Of a DNA stretch of 64,000 bases, positions 25,869 to 34,893 are shown in pieces. This DNA is from JAJTGZ01 sp964403525 (GTDB taxonomy: Bacteria > Planctomycetota > Phycisphaerae > Phycisphaerales > UBA1924): NCBI GenBank assembly GCA_964403525.1, contig CAYOGE010000001.1, positions 1 to 64,000 on the forward strand, read 5' to 3'. The translations under genes and the position numbers were made by a program. Under the pieces are notes generated by a model that was not told the DNA's origin, did not search any database, and saw only the letters and a program-made list of their open reading frames with translations. Every line of letters begins with the position of its first letter. Within the stretch, counting starts at the first letter, position 1.

Positions 25869-26066
25869 CTGATCGGGCGGGGTGATTGTCGGCGCGCGAG
25901 GGGGCGGGGGCAACTGGTGGCGGGAAGAAATAAGGAAGGAAGGGGCCGGGATGGGGGCTGTCCGAGCCGCGTGCGGCCGCGTCTGGCTCCGTTGGTGGGC
26001 CCGCTTCGTCCATCCCCACCCTCTCCACAGAGCCCTTTCACCGGGCGAGGAAGGGCGAACGGGCGA

Positions 26067-26072
26067 TACACT
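26067..26072 (+). promoter_or_regulatory. Putative -10 box (TACACT) of dnaN
   Basis: TACACT lies 21 nt before ATG 26094, with GGGAG between (5 nt from the ATG), giving a short leader of about 15 nt. Confidence 0.5.
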
Positions 26073-26093
26073 CCGCCCAGATAGGGAGCCTGC

Positions 26094-27278
26094 ATGAAAG
26101 TCATTTGCGATCGGTCGGCGTTGCTTGAGGCTGTGAACACCGTTGGGAGCGTTGTGCCAACGCGGTCACCCTCGCCCGCGTTGTCGTGCGTGAAGCTCAC
26201 CGCGACCAAGACCGGGAGTGTCGGGGCGCTTTCTCTGGCGGGCACCGATGCCGAAGTTGCCATCGCCCTGGGGCTGAGCAAGGTTGACGTCGTGCAGGCG
26301 GGTGTTGCGGTCGTCTCCGCCGATCGGCTGCGGGCGATCATCGGCAGCATCGACGAGAAGGACCAGACCCTCACCATCGAGCTCGACGGGGACAACTGCC
26401 ACATCAAGGGGACGCGCAGCCGCTTCAAGCTCTTCGCCTTCCCGGCCAACGACTTCCCCCCGCTGCCCGATATGGCGCAGGTGACCGGCGGCCCCACGCC
26501 GCCGCGCGCCACGTTCAACGTGCCCGCGGGGACGCTGCTGCGTCTGGTCAACCGCACCGCCTTCGCGACGGCGCGCGAGACGAGCCGTTACGCCATCAAC
26601 GGCGTGCTCTTCCGCCGTGACGGCAAGAAGCTTGAGATGGTGGCGACCGACGGCCGCCGGCTGGCCCTCTGCCGCGCCAGCCTCAAGGCCGCGGGTGAGG
26701 GGACGGGCGTGACCTCGGCGATCATCCCGACCAAGTGCCTCGGGCTGCTCACCCGCGTCGCTCACGACCCGGAGGGGAACGTGAAGGTCGCGATCACCGA
26801 CAACAAGGCGTTCTTCGCCTTCGAAGACGGCGAGGGGAAGGAGAAGTCGCCGCGCGCGGTGGTCAGCACCACGCTGGTCGAGGGCGCGTTCCCTCCCTAC
26901 GAGGACGTCATCCCCAAGGACCAGGACAAGAAGATCACCGCCGCCCGCGAGGACCTGATGCGCGCGGTGCGCCAGGCCGAGATTCTCACCAACGAAGAGA
27001 GCCGCGGCGTGCGGATGAGCTTCAACAACAAGGACAAGGCGGCCAAGCTCTTCTCGCGCAGCCCGGAGATGGGCGAGAGCGAGATCGAGCTGGCGCTCTC
27101 GGGCTACGACGGCGAGAACATCGAGATCTCGTTCAACCCGCGGTTCATCGCCGACGCGCTGAAGATGGTCGATGAGCCGGAGGTGCTCATCGAGCTCAAG
27201 GCGCCCAACAAGCCGGGCCTGTTCAAGGCCGGGGCCGACTTTGTGTACGTGGTGATGCCGGTGAATCTGCCGAGCTGA
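26094..27278 (+). CDS. dnaN: DNA polymerase III beta subunit (sliding clamp)
   Basis: A 394-residue clamp that tethers DNA polymerase III. It has three repeats of the clamp fold; recognisable parts are MKVICDRSALLEAVNTVGSV, RLRAIIGSIDEKDQTLTIEL, SRYAINGVLFRRDGKKLEMVATDGRRLALCR (the family hallmark), VVSTTLVEGAFPPYEDVIPK, FNPRFIADALKMV and the C-terminal VYVVMPVNLP, which matches the family end (MPMRL). GGGAG is 5 nt before the ATG. It stands alone: dnaA is 36 kb away at the right edge and recF/gyrB are not adjacent. Confidence 0.96.
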   Translation: MKVICDRSALLEAVNTVGSVVPTRSPSPALSCVKLTATKTGSVGALSLAGTDAEVAIALGLSKVDVVQAGVAVVSADRLRAIIGSIDEKDQTLTIELDGDNCHIKGTRSRFKLFAFPANDFPPLPDMAQVTGGPTPPRATFNVPAGTLLRLVNRTAFATARETSRYAINGVLFRRDGKKLEMVATDGRRLALCRASLKAAGEGTGVTSAIIPTKCLGLLTRVAHDPEGNVKVAITDNKAFFAFEDGEGKEKSPRAVVSTTLVEGAFPPYEDVIPKDQDKKITAAREDLMRAVRQAEILTNEESRGVRMSFNNKDKAAKLFSRSPEMGESEIELALSGYDGENIEISFNPRFIADALKMVDEPEVLIELKAPNKPGLFKAGADFVYVVMPVNLPS

Positions 27279-27284
27279 GCGGCA

Positions 27285-27322
27285 ATAGGTCACATAGGTC
27301 CTATGGGTCCCATGGGACTTAT
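27285..27322. repeat. Short tandem repeat, 9-bp units (ATAGGTCNN)
   Basis: Four consecutive units: ATAGGTCAC, ATAGGTCCT, ATGGGTCCC, ATGGGACTT. The array begins 6 bp after the dnaN stop. A related array with nearly the same flank lies after the MoxR gene at 40858. Confidence 0.75.
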
Positions 27323-27335
27323 TGGTGTTGCGCAA

Positions 27336-28286
27336 TCACCCCGCCCACGCCCGCCACGCCTCCACCAGCCCCGCCGTCACCAGGCCCGGCGTGCGCCCGG
27401 CGATCGGCTTTGCCTCAAGCTGCACGATCGGCAGCACGCCCCAGCTTGAGTTGGTGAGGAAGAGCTCGTCAGCGCCGAGCACGTCGTCGATCGTGAGCAT
27501 CCGCCGCTCGACGGTTGCTCCCTTGATCTCCAGCTGATCGATCACCCAGCCGCGCGTCACACCCGGCAGCACCGGGCTCGGCAGGTGGCCGCCCGGCGCG
27601 GCGGGCTTTTCTTCAACATCGCCCGTGGGCCCGTTTGGGCCGTACCCCTCTTCACCCTTGGCGATCGGCGTCAGAACCACTCCGTCCTTGACGACAAACG
27701 CGTTGCTCACGCACCCGCCCGCCAGGTGACCGGTGATATCGAACACCAACGCCTCTGCGGCGCCCTTGCGCCCCGCGCCCTGCAGTTCGCGCAGGCGCCA
27801 CCAGTAGTTGAGGGTTTTGTGTCCCTCCATCGGGTTGAAGTTGTTCGCCCGGGCTTCCGCCAGCGCAGCGAGCACGCCCGCCCGGAGCATCGCCTCCGGG
27901 TAGACCGTCGCCGGCTGCGTGGTGATGAGGATGGTCGGGTCGATCGGCTGCTGCGCCTCGCGTGCTGATGCACGCGCGAGCATGTTCAAGTCACCGCCGG
28001 TCACCGTCAGCTTCACCCGCGCCCGGGGCAGCCTGCACGCGGAGATTGTCGCGAGCACCGCGTCGCTCAGGGCCGCGGGGCGCAGGTCGGGCGAGAGGTC
28101 GAGCGCCGCGGCCGAGGCGGCGAGCCGTTCGGTGTGTCGGTCAAGATCGACCGCCCAAGGCTCGCCCTCTTTCATGCCACCGAGCAGTGTTTCGAAGAGC
28201 CCAACGGCGTGCTGAAGCCCGGCGTCGAGGGCGGGGACGGTGGCGGCGTCGAGTTCGACAAAGGCGCCGTTGAGAAAGGCTTGCAT
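27336..28286 (-). CDS. Class IV PLP aminotransferase (branched-chain aminotransferase / aminodeoxychorismate lyase-like)
   Basis: A 316-residue fold-type IV PLP enzyme. MQAFLNGAFVELDAATVPAL and the GLFETLLGG segment form the small domain. The PLP Lys is in NPMEGHKTLNYWWRLREL. The phosphate-binding EALVFDITGHLAGGCVSNAF (usual form E-x-x-x-x-D-x-x-G-x-V-x-E/x-xxxNxF) and the C-terminal SSWGVLPIVQLEAKPI follow. A 30-residue insertion rich in Gly/Pro/Glu lies before LPGVTRGWVID. Aminodeoxychorismate lyase, BCAT and D-amino-acid transaminase cannot be told apart with confidence here. ATG 28286 is supported by a TATCCT hexamer 6 nt upstream. It is convergent with dnaN. Confidence 0.85.
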   Translation of the reverse strand: MQAFLNGAFVELDAATVPALDAGLQHAVGLFETLLGGMKEGEPWAVDLDRHTERLAASAAALDLSPDLRPAALSDAVLATISACRLPRARVKLTVTGGDLNMLARASAREAQQPIDPTILITTQPATVYPEAMLRAGVLAALAEARANNFNPMEGHKTLNYWWRLRELQGAGRKGAAEALVFDITGHLAGGCVSNAFVVKDGVVLTPIAKGEEGYGPNGPTGDVEEKPAAPGGHLPSPVLPGVTRGWVIDQLEIKGATVERRMLTIDDVLGADELFLTNSSWGVLPIVQLEAKPIAGRTPGLVTAGLVEAWRAWAG

Positions 28287-28292
28287 GTGCGG

Positions 28293-28298
28293 AGGATA
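28293..28298 (-). promoter_or_regulatory. Putative -10 box (TATCCT), leaderless spacing
   Basis: TATCCT is followed by CCGCAC and ATG 28286; no Shine-Dalgarno is present. Confidence 0.55.
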
Positions 28299-28381
28299 CG
28301 GAGCCCTGCGCGGGACGGGGGGGCCGGAAGAGTGCCTGGCCATCGGTTGCGATTGTGCAGAGCACCCGCTCAGGAGCCTTG

Positions 28382-29752
28382 CTATCCGCGGGCTTCTGCC
28401 TGGGTCTCGTTGCGTGGCCGCGTCGCGTGCACCAGGAGTGCAAACCCGACGATGCCGGAGATTGCGCTCCCCACCAGGATGCCGATCTTGGCGTGGTCGA
28501 GCCGCTCGGGCGTCACGGCGAAGGCGAGGTTGGCGATGAAGAGGCTCATGGTGAAGCCGATGCCGGCGATCCACGAGCAGGCGTGGAGCATTTTGAACGT
28601 CACGCCGGTGGGCAGCTTGCCCAGCCCGGTACGCAGCGCGATGAACGAGAAGATAGCGATGCCCAGCGGCTTGCCGATGCACAGGCCCAGGATGATCCCG
28701 AGCGTCTCGCGCCCCGAGAGCGCATCGGTGAGGCTGCCCGAGAGCACCACGCCCGCGTTGGCAAGGGCGAACAGCGGCACAATCAGGAACGAGACCCACG
28801 GGAGCAGCGCGTGCTCGAGCGACTGCATCGGTGTCTGCACCTTCTGGCAGGCGTCCTCGATGCCCTGCACCGCGGCCTGCTGGGTCGGGCTCGTGTGCAG
28901 GGGTGTTGCCTTGTCCTTGTCCAGCACGTCGACGGCGTTGCGGGTGTAGTCGATGAACGCGTTGCGGTCGACGCGCGACCGCGCGGGAATCGTCATCGCG
29001 CCGAGTACCCCGGCGATGGTCGCGTGCACGCCGCTCTGGTAGACGAACCACCACAGCGCCAGGCCGACGATCCAGTAGAGCCACACCCGGCGCACGCCGG
29101 CGACGTTGAAGGCGACCATCAGCGCGAGGGCAGCGCCGGCGTAGCCGAGGTAGGCCAGTTGCAGTTCCTCGGTGTAGAAGACGGCGATTACCAGGAGCGC
29201 GCCGATGTCGTCGGCGATCGCCAGCGTCGCCAGGAACACCCGCAGCCCGATGGGGATGCGCTTGCCCAGCAGCGCCAGCACGCCAAGCGCGAAGGCGATG
29301 TCGGTCGCCATCGGCACGCCCCACCCGCGGATCGTCGGGTGCCCCATGTTGACCGCGGCGTAGATCAGGCCCGGCACGAGCATGCCCCCCACCGCCGCCA
29401 GCACCGGCAGCGATGCGGCCTTGAACGAGCGCAGCTCGCCGATGAGCACCTCACGCTTGATCTCAAGGCCGACGATGAAGAAAAAGACCGCCATCAGCGC
29501 GTCGTTGATCCACCACTCAGTGGGCTTCTGGATCGAGAACTCGCCGGCGGTCACACCCAGGTGCACGTGGATGAGGTTCTTGTAGACGTCCGCCCACGCC
29601 GAGTTGGCCCAGAAGAGCGCGACAACCGCGCACACCAGCAGCACAATGCCCGACGCCGCCCCCATGCGCGCGAATCGGACAAACGGTGCCGAGACCAGCG
29701 AAGCCAGCGGCTTGGACGTCTCGGCGATCGGACTGGTAGAAGCGTGGGCCAT
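28382..29752 (-). CDS. nhaA: Na+/H+ antiporter NhaA
   Basis: A 456-residue membrane antiporter that exports Na+ in exchange for H+. It has the NhaA pattern of about twelve helices, with FFFIVGLEIKREVLIGEL, the assembly segment VPMATDIAFALGVLALLG, and the ion-binding Asp pair in ATLAIADDIGALLVIAVFY. The later part includes SLEHALLPWVSFLIVPLFALANAGV, LGLCIGKPLGI and SLFIANLAF. A hydrophilic insert of roughly 45 residues (RVDRNAFIDYTRNAVDVLDK to about KVQTPMQSLEH) is longer than in E. coli NhaA. ATG 29752 has a TATGCT hexamer 9 nt upstream, so the longer frame to 29776 is less likely. Confidence 0.95.
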   Translation of the reverse strand: MAHASTSPIAETSKPLASLVSAPFVRFARMGAASGIVLLVCAVVALFWANSAWADVYKNLIHVHLGVTAGEFSIQKPTEWWINDALMAVFFFIVGLEIKREVLIGELRSFKAASLPVLAAVGGMLVPGLIYAAVNMGHPTIRGWGVPMATDIAFALGVLALLGKRIPIGLRVFLATLAIADDIGALLVIAVFYTEELQLAYLGYAGAALALMVAFNVAGVRRVWLYWIVGLALWWFVYQSGVHATIAGVLGAMTIPARSRVDRNAFIDYTRNAVDVLDKDKATPLHTSPTQQAAVQGIEDACQKVQTPMQSLEHALLPWVSFLIVPLFALANAGVVLSGSLTDALSGRETLGIILGLCIGKPLGIAIFSFIALRTGLGKLPTGVTFKMLHACSWIAGIGFTMSLFIANLAFAVTPERLDHAKIGILVGSAISGIVGFALLVHATRPRNETQAEARG

Positions 29753-29761
29753 GGTTCGATG

Positions 29762-29767
29762 AGCATA
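29762..29767 (-). promoter_or_regulatory. Putative -10 box (TATGCT) of nhaA
   Basis: TATGCT lies 9 nt before ATG 29752. It sits just inside the terminator region of mscL, so nhaA would be transcribed separately from mscL. Confidence 0.4.
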
Positions 29768-29770
29768 GAT

Positions 29771-29801
29771 AAACAAAGACCGCCCGGCGAGGGCCGGGCG
29801 G
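29771..29801 (-). terminator. Rho-independent terminator after mscL
   Basis: On the minus strand CCGCCCGGC, 4-nt loop, GCCGGGCGG, then TCTTTGTTT. It is a 9-bp GC stem 27 bp after the mscL stop. Confidence 0.85.
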
Positions 29802-29827
29802 CGAGTGTGGGCGTGGTTCGTTGCGCC

Positions 29828-30274
29828 TCAGCGGCGGGCGAGTAGGTCGCGGATCTCGGTGAGGAGCACCTGCTCCTTGGTCGGCGCGGGGGGGACGGCG
29901 GGAGCGGGCTTGGGCTGGGCCTCGAACTTCTTGCGGGCGGTGTTGAAGACCTTGACGACGATGAAGATGCAGAACGCCAGGATGAGAAAGTTGATGGTGT
30001 TTGTGATGAAAGCGCCGTAACGGAGGTTGTTGGCTGGAATGGCCTCGCTGATCACCTTGCCAGAGGCGTCGGTAACGGCGGCGACGCTGGGGCGGAGTTC
30101 GATGACAGCCTTTGAGAAATCGACCTTTCCGGCGAGGCCGACGATGGGCATGACCACGTCACCGATGAAGGAGGTGATGATGGTGCCGAAGGCAGCACCG
30201 ATGATGACGGCGACAGCGAGGTCGAGGACATTGCCCTTGAGGGCGAACTCTTTGAATTCCTTGATCATGCTCAT
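29828..30274 (-). CDS. mscL: Large-conductance mechanosensitive channel MscL
   Basis: A 148-residue homopentameric channel of the cytoplasmic membrane that releases solutes on hypo-osmotic shock. N-terminal helix and TM1: MIKEFKEFALKGNVLDLAVAVIIGAAFGTII, with the Gly/Ala-rich pore constriction. A short periplasmic loop and TM2 (YGAFITNTINFLILAFCIFIVVKVFN) follow. The C-terminal bundle helix KEQVLLTEIRDLLARR is preceded by a Pro/Ala-rich linker. AGGAG is 8 nt before the ATG. It pairs with nhaA as a salt/osmotic stress gene, but a terminator separates them. Confidence 0.96.
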   Translation of the reverse strand: MSMIKEFKEFALKGNVLDLAVAVIIGAAFGTIITSFIGDVVMPIVGLAGKVDFSKAVIELRPSVAAVTDASGKVISEAIPANNLRYGAFITNTINFLILAFCIFIVVKVFNTARKKFEAQPKPAPAVPPAPTKEQVLLTEIRDLLARR

Positions 30275-30363
30275 GTAGAGGCTCCTTGTGGCGACGGGGC
30301 GAAGGCTTCACCCACACACGCTAGGGAGATTCTAGATTGAGTTAACACGGGTTGCTCGGGACG

Positions 30364-30648
30364 TCAGGGGTGCTGAGGCACCTCTTCAGCTGTTGGCGGG
30401 GTTCTCAGCACGCGCACGTTCTGGCGGCCCGCGTCGTCACGGTTCAGCAGCTCGTTCGTTTTGCGCCGGGTGAAGACCCGCAGTGCCCGGTACCCGGCAA
30501 AGCAGAGACCAATCGCGATCGCGACGGGGATCGCCACAACGGCAAAGACCAGGAACAGCCCGATCAGCACCACCGCCGCGGCGAGGATCAGCACCGCCGC
30601 CAGCGGCGAGACGGGGCGTGGGCCGGGGTGTCCTCCCAGGGTCTGCAC
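30364..30648 (-). CDS. Small membrane protein, function unknown
   Basis: 94 residues with a long hydrophobic stretch at about residues 15-52 (one long or two short membrane helices: LAAVLILAAAVVLIGLFLVF then VVAIPVAIAIGLCFAGYRAL) and a basic, polar tail (RRKTNELLNRDDAGRQNVRV). It starts with GTG. It is divergent from dnaE. No family is recognised. Confidence 0.55.
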   Translation of the reverse strand: MQTLGGHPGPRPVSPLAAVLILAAAVVLIGLFLVFAVVAIPVAIAIGLCFAGYRALRVFTRRKTNELLNRDDAGRQNVRVLRTPPTAEEVPQHP

Positions 30649-30831
30649 GAAGAATTGTTACGCCTGAAAGGGGGCCCGGTTCGACCCGTCACGCCGGTGG
30701 ATGGTCGCGGGAGAACCTGTCGGAACACGGCTGACGGAGCAGCAGCAGGGATGCGCCAGTGCCCAGAGGGAGGCGAACGTGGCGGCGCGGTACGATGCTG
30801 CGGCGAGGGCAGAACCGGGAGATCGGCGGCG

Positions 30832-33800
30832 ATGGGCGAGTCGAAGAGCAAGTCAGTTGCGGATGCACCCGGCACCGGCGGCCCGGGCACGATGGGCTTT
30901 GCGCACCTGCACCTGCACACCGAGTACAGCCTGCTCGACGGCGGCAACCGCATCGACAAGCTGCTCGACCGGGTGAAGGAACTCGGCATGAAGGCCGTCG
31001 CCTGCACCGACCACGGGAATATGTTCGGCGCGGTGGCGTTCTACACCGCGGCGAAGGAACGCGGCGTCAAGCCGATCCTGGGCGTCGAGGCGTACGTCGC
31101 CCCCGGCGACCGGACCGACCGGACCTACACCGGCGTCAGCGACGGCGGGTACCACCTTGTTCTGCTGGCGGAGAACAACAAGGGGTGGGAGAACCTGCTG
31201 GTGCTCTGCTCCGAGGCCTACTTGACGGGCTTCTACTTCAAGCCACGGATCGACCGCGCCCTGCTGGAGGCCCACAGCGAGGGGCTCATTGCGATCAACG
31301 GGCACCTGGGGAGCGAGATCGGCGAGCACCTGCTCGAGTTTGAGCGCTCGGGCGACCCGTCGCACTGGGAGAAGGCTGTTGAGAGCGCCAAGTGGCACGC
31401 GCGGACCTTTGCGCCGACGGCGGCTGGGCCGCGGTTCTTCATCGAGCTGCAGCACCACGTCTACGAGCAGAACTCGATCAACAAGCACCTGATCAAGCTG
31501 GCGAAGGAACTGAAACTCCCGCTGGTGTGCGACAACGACAGCCACTTCCTGCGCAAAGAGGACCACGACAGCCACGACACGCTCATCTGCATCAGCACCG
31601 GCAAGAGCAAGAACGACCCCGACCGGATGCGCTACCCGACGGAGATCTACGTCAAGAGCCCGGAGGAGATGGCCGAGCTCTTCGAGCCCTACGGCGAGGC
31701 GGGCGCCGAGGCCCTCAACAACTGCGACGCCATCGCCGCACGCTGCAACGTCACGCTCCCCATCGGCGCCAGCAACGCCCCGATGGTGCGTGTGCAGCGC
31801 AAGGGGACCGTCGAGGACGCCAAGAAGAAGGGCAAGTCGAAGAAGGACGAGTGGAGCAACCTCCCTCAACCGGGCGAGGCCCGCTTCGGCGGCGACTTGA
31901 CGGCGTGGTACGAGGCCTACTGCCGCGAGTTTGAGGTGGTTCCGTTCTCGCTCCCGGAGGGGGCCGACGAGGATGAGAAGAAGCGCCTGCTCGATCTTGC
32001 GAAGGCAGAGTGCGACGCCGCCCTGCGCCTGCTGGCCGAGGGGGGCTTCGTCTGGCGGTACGGCATCGATCGCAGCGCCCCCGACGAGGCCGAGAAGCGC
32101 GCCCGGCTTGAGCGCGAGCTGAAGATCCTCTCCGACAAGGGGATCAGCGCGTACTTCCTGATCGTGTGGGACTTTGTCAACTGGGGGCGGCAGAACGGTG
32201 TGCCGGGGCTGGCGCGTGGCTCGGGCGTGGGCACGATGGTGGGCTACACCGTGGGGCTCTCCAACGCCTGCCCGGTGCGCTACGGCCTGCTCTTTGAGCG
32301 CTTCACCGACCCCGACCGCAGCGAGTACCCCGATATCGATATCGACCTCTGCCAGGACGGGCGGGGGCGCGTCATCAGCTACGTGCGCGAGAAGTACGGG
32401 CACGTGGCGCAGATCATCACGTTCGGAACGCTCAAGGCCCGGGCCGCGATCCGCGACGTTGGGCGCGTGCTCGAGATGCCCCTGAGCGAGGTTGACAAGG
32501 TCGCCAAGCTCGTGCCCGAGCAGTTGGGGATGACGCTGGACAAGGCGCTCGAGCAGGAGCCGGACCTGCAGAAGCTCTACGACGCCGACCCGACGGTGAA
32601 GCGCTGCATCGACAACGCGCGCGCGATCGAGGGGCAGGCCCGTCACGCCTCCGTGCACGCGGCGGGGGTGATCGTCGCCACGCGCCCGCTCAACCAGATC
32701 GTCCCCCTCTACAAGCCGACCAACAGCGAGGACGTCGTCACGCAGTGGGACGGGCCCACGTGCGAGAAGATGGGCCTGCTGAAGATGGACTTTCTGGGGC
32801 TGCGCACCATCAGCGTGGTCGCGCGGGCCAAGAGGCTCATCACCGGGGCGCTGAGCGAGGACGAGGTCTACCGGGCCGTCGGGAGGAGCAAGGGGGACGG
32901 CGGCCCGCACCCGCTCGACCTGGACCGGCTCGACTTCGCCGATCAGCGCGTCTTCGAGATGTTCCGGCGGGGCGACACCACGGGCGTGTTCCAGTTTGAA
33001 TCACCGGGCATGCGCCGGCTGCTGGTGGAGATGAAGCCCGACCGCCTCGAGGACCTCATCGCCGCCAACGCGCTCTTCCGCCCGGGGCCGATGGACCTGA
33101 TCCCCGACTACAACCGGCGCAAGCACGGGCAAGCGCCGGTGCCGAAGATCCACGCCGTGGTCGACAAGTACACCGCCGAGACCTACGGCGTGATGGTCTA
33201 CCAGGAGCAGGTCATGCAGATCGTGCACGGCCTGGGCGGCATCAAGCTGCGCGACGCCTACACGCTGATCAAGAACATCAGCAAGAAGAAGCACGACAAG
33301 ATCGAGAAGGAGCGCCCCAAGTTTGTTGACGGCGCTCAGAAACAGGGCCTGAGCAAGGCGGGCGCGGAGGATCTTTTCGAGCTGATCCTCAAGTTCGCCG
33401 GGTACGGCTTCAACAAGAGTCACTCGACCGGCTACGCCATCGTGGCCTACCAGACGGCCTACCTCAAGACGTTCTTCCCCAACCAGTACATGGCGGCGTT
33501 CCTCACGTTCGAGAGCGCCGCCCAGCAGGTGGCCGATTGGGTGCCCTACCTGGAAGACTGCAAGAACAACCGCTTCATCGACCCCGCAACGGGCAAGACC
33601 GTCCGCGTCGGCGTCGAGGTCAAGCCGCCCGACGTCAACATGTCCGACGCCGACTTCGCGGTTGTCTTCGCTGACGGTGAGGCGCGCACCGCCCTGACCG
33701 GGCACGTGCGCTTCGGCCTTGGCGCCATCAAGGGGTGCGGCGACAAGGCGATCGCCGCGATCCTCAGCGAGCGCGACGGCGGCGGCGACAAGCCACGGCG

Positions 33801-34869
33801 GGCCTTCACCTCGCTCTTTGACTTCTGCGAGCGCGTGCCCGTCGGCGGGGGCGGCGGCGCCGGCACCACGGGCGCCGTGAACAAGACAACCATCGAGGCC
33901 CTGATCAAGAGCGGCGCGATGGACTGCCTGCACGGGCGCACCGGGCGGGCGGCGATGATCGCCAGCGTCGAGCCCGCGGTTGCCGCCGGCGCCAGCGCCG
34001 CCCGCGACCGCGCGTCGGGTCAGGGCGGGCTTTTCGGGTTCGGGGCGGCCGAGGGTCCCGCGGCCGCCATTGCCGCCGAGGCGACCGCGCTGCTGCGTGT
34101 TGCGCCGTGGAGCGAGGCCGAGACCCTCGCCAGCGAGCGCGGCGTGCTGGGGTTCTACGTAAGCAACCACCCGCTTGACCAGTACAAGACGCTCATCCGC
34201 ACGCTGGGCAACGCCACCACCCGCCAGCTGCGCGACCGCAAGTACGGCCAGGACTACCGCGTCACACTCGGCGGCATGATCACCGGCGTGCGCAACCTTG
34301 TGGTCAAGAGCGGAAAGAGCGCCGGCCAGAAGATGGCGGCGCTTGTCGTCGAGGACAAGGAAGGAACGGTGCAGGCCGTCGCCTTCAGCGACACCTACGC
34401 CAAGTACAGCGCCATGATCACCGCCGACCGCATCGTGTTCATCGTCGGCAAGGTCGACCTCTCCCGCGGCGACGTGCAGCTGATGATTGAGAAGGTGATC
34501 GACATCACCGCCGGGGCCAGCGCGCTGGCGAAGAAGATGCGCGTCGTCGTCGACGAACGCCTGCTCAACGGCACCGCCATGGAGAGGCTGGAGAAGGCCG
34601 CGGGGCTGATCCAGGTCGCCACAAAGAGCGTGCCACGCGGTGGCGACGTGGCGATCGTGCCAGCGGAGATCGTCGTCCGCACCGGCGCGGCCGACGTGGT
34701 GCTCTCGAGCGAGAAGATGCGCCTGGCCCCCACCCCCGAGCTGGTCGGCCAGCTCGTCGCCGCCCTCGGCGACGACGGCGTGGAGTTCGACGGCGAGAAG
34801 CCCTCCATCGTCAAGCGGGAGGCGAAGCCCTGGGAACGAAAGAAATTCTCGGGGGGTGATGACGAATGA
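30832..34869 (+). CDS. dnaE: DNA polymerase III alpha subunit
   Basis: The replicative polymerase, 1345 residues (E. coli DnaE has 1160). N-terminal PHP domain: HLHLHTEYSLLDGGNRIDKL, CTDHGNMFGAVAFY, GVEAYVAPGD, VCDNDSHFL. Polymerase core: LARGSGVGTMVGY and YPDIDIDLCQDGRGRVISYV, with catalytic Asp at about 501 and 503. Then RHASVHAAGVIVA, GVFQFESPGMRRLL, RPGPMDLIPDYNRRKHG, YGVMVYQEQVMQI and YGFNKSHSTGYAIVAYQTAYLK. The C-terminal OB-fold (YRVTLGGMITGVRNLVVKSG) and tail follow. Extra length includes a Lys-rich insert after the PHP domain and a Gly/Ala-rich insert near residue 1000. ATG 30832 is chosen; ATG 30892 (MGFAHLHLHTEYS) is an alternative and would remove a 20-residue extension. A TACGAT hexamer lies at 30791-30796. 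Confidence 0.96.
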   Translation: MGESKSKSVADAPGTGGPGTMGFAHLHLHTEYSLLDGGNRIDKLLDRVKELGMKAVACTDHGNMFGAVAFYTAAKERGVKPILGVEAYVAPGDRTDRTYTGVSDGGYHLVLLAENNKGWENLLVLCSEAYLTGFYFKPRIDRALLEAHSEGLIAINGHLGSEIGEHLLEFERSGDPSHWEKAVESAKWHARTFAPTAAGPRFFIELQHHVYEQNSINKHLIKLAKELKLPLVCDNDSHFLRKEDHDSHDTLICISTGKSKNDPDRMRYPTEIYVKSPEEMAELFEPYGEAGAEALNNCDAIAARCNVTLPIGASNAPMVRVQRKGTVEDAKKKGKSKKDEWSNLPQPGEARFGGDLTAWYEAYCREFEVVPFSLPEGADEDEKKRLLDLAKAECDAALRLLAEGGFVWRYGIDRSAPDEAEKRARLERELKILSDKGISAYFLIVWDFVNWGRQNGVPGLARGSGVGTMVGYTVGLSNACPVRYGLLFERFTDPDRSEYPDIDIDLCQDGRGRVISYVREKYGHVAQIITFGTLKARAAIRDVGRVLEMPLSEVDKVAKLVPEQLGMTLDKALEQEPDLQKLYDADPTVKRCIDNARAIEGQARHASVHAAGVIVATRPLNQIVPLYKPTNSEDVVTQWDGPTCEKMGLLKMDFLGLRTISVVARAKRLITGALSEDEVYRAVGRSKGDGGPHPLDLDRLDFADQRVFEMFRRGDTTGVFQFESPGMRRLLVEMKPDRLEDLIAANALFRPGPMDLIPDYNRRKHGQAPVPKIHAVVDKYTAETYGVMVYQEQVMQIVHGLGGIKLRDAYTLIKNISKKKHDKIEKERPKFVDGAQKQGLSKAGAEDLFELILKFAGYGFNKSHSTGYAIVAYQTAYLKTFFPNQYMAAFLTFESAAQQVADWVPYLEDCKNNRFIDPATGKTVRVGVEVKPPDVNMSDADFAVVFADGEARTALTGHVRFGLGAIKGCGDKAIAAILSERDGGGDKPRRAFTSLFDFCERVPVGGGGGAGTTGAVNKTTIEALIKSGAMDCLHGRTGRAAMIASVEPAVAAGASAARDRASGQGGLFGFGAAEGPAAAIAAEATALLRVAPWSEAETLASERGVLGFYVSNHPLDQYKTLIRTLGNATTRQLRDRKYGQDYRVTLGGMITGVRNLVVKSGKSAGQKMAALVVEDKEGTVQAVAFSDTYAKYSAMITADRIVFIVGKVDLSRGDVQLMIEKVIDITAGASALAKKMRVVVDERLLNGTAMERLEKAAGLIQVATKSVPRGGDVAIVPAEIVVRTGAADVVLSSEKMRLAPTPELVGQLVAALGDDGVEFDGEKPSIVKREAKPWERKKFSGGDDE

Positions 34870-34880
34870 GCTTTTTCCAG

Positions 34881-34886
34881 TAGACT
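34881..34886 (+). promoter_or_regulatory. Putative -10 box (TAGACT), leaderless spacing
   Basis: TAGACT is followed by 7 nt and ATG 34894 of the GH5 gene. It sits in the 24-bp gap after dnaE, so GH5 may be transcribed independently of dnaE. Confidence 0.55.
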
Positions 34887-34893
34887 CCGCGGC

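Larger units (their letters stand above)
25715..26093. other. 379-bp divergent region between tkt and dnaN
   Basis: No gene is seen. It holds a sigma-54-type promoter match (25853-25868) and a -10-like TACACT before dnaN (26067-26072). It also has a purine-rich stretch (about 25920-25950). The tkt promoter should also lie here but I could not place it. Confidence 0.5.

Noticed and set aside
27285..27322. CRISPR-like short repeats
   Set aside because: The units are 9 bp with no spacers; this is a tandem repeat, not a CRISPR array.
30853..32910. 685-residue minus-strand ORF opposite dnaE
   Set aside because: Antisense mirror of the polymerase frame; no domain recognised.
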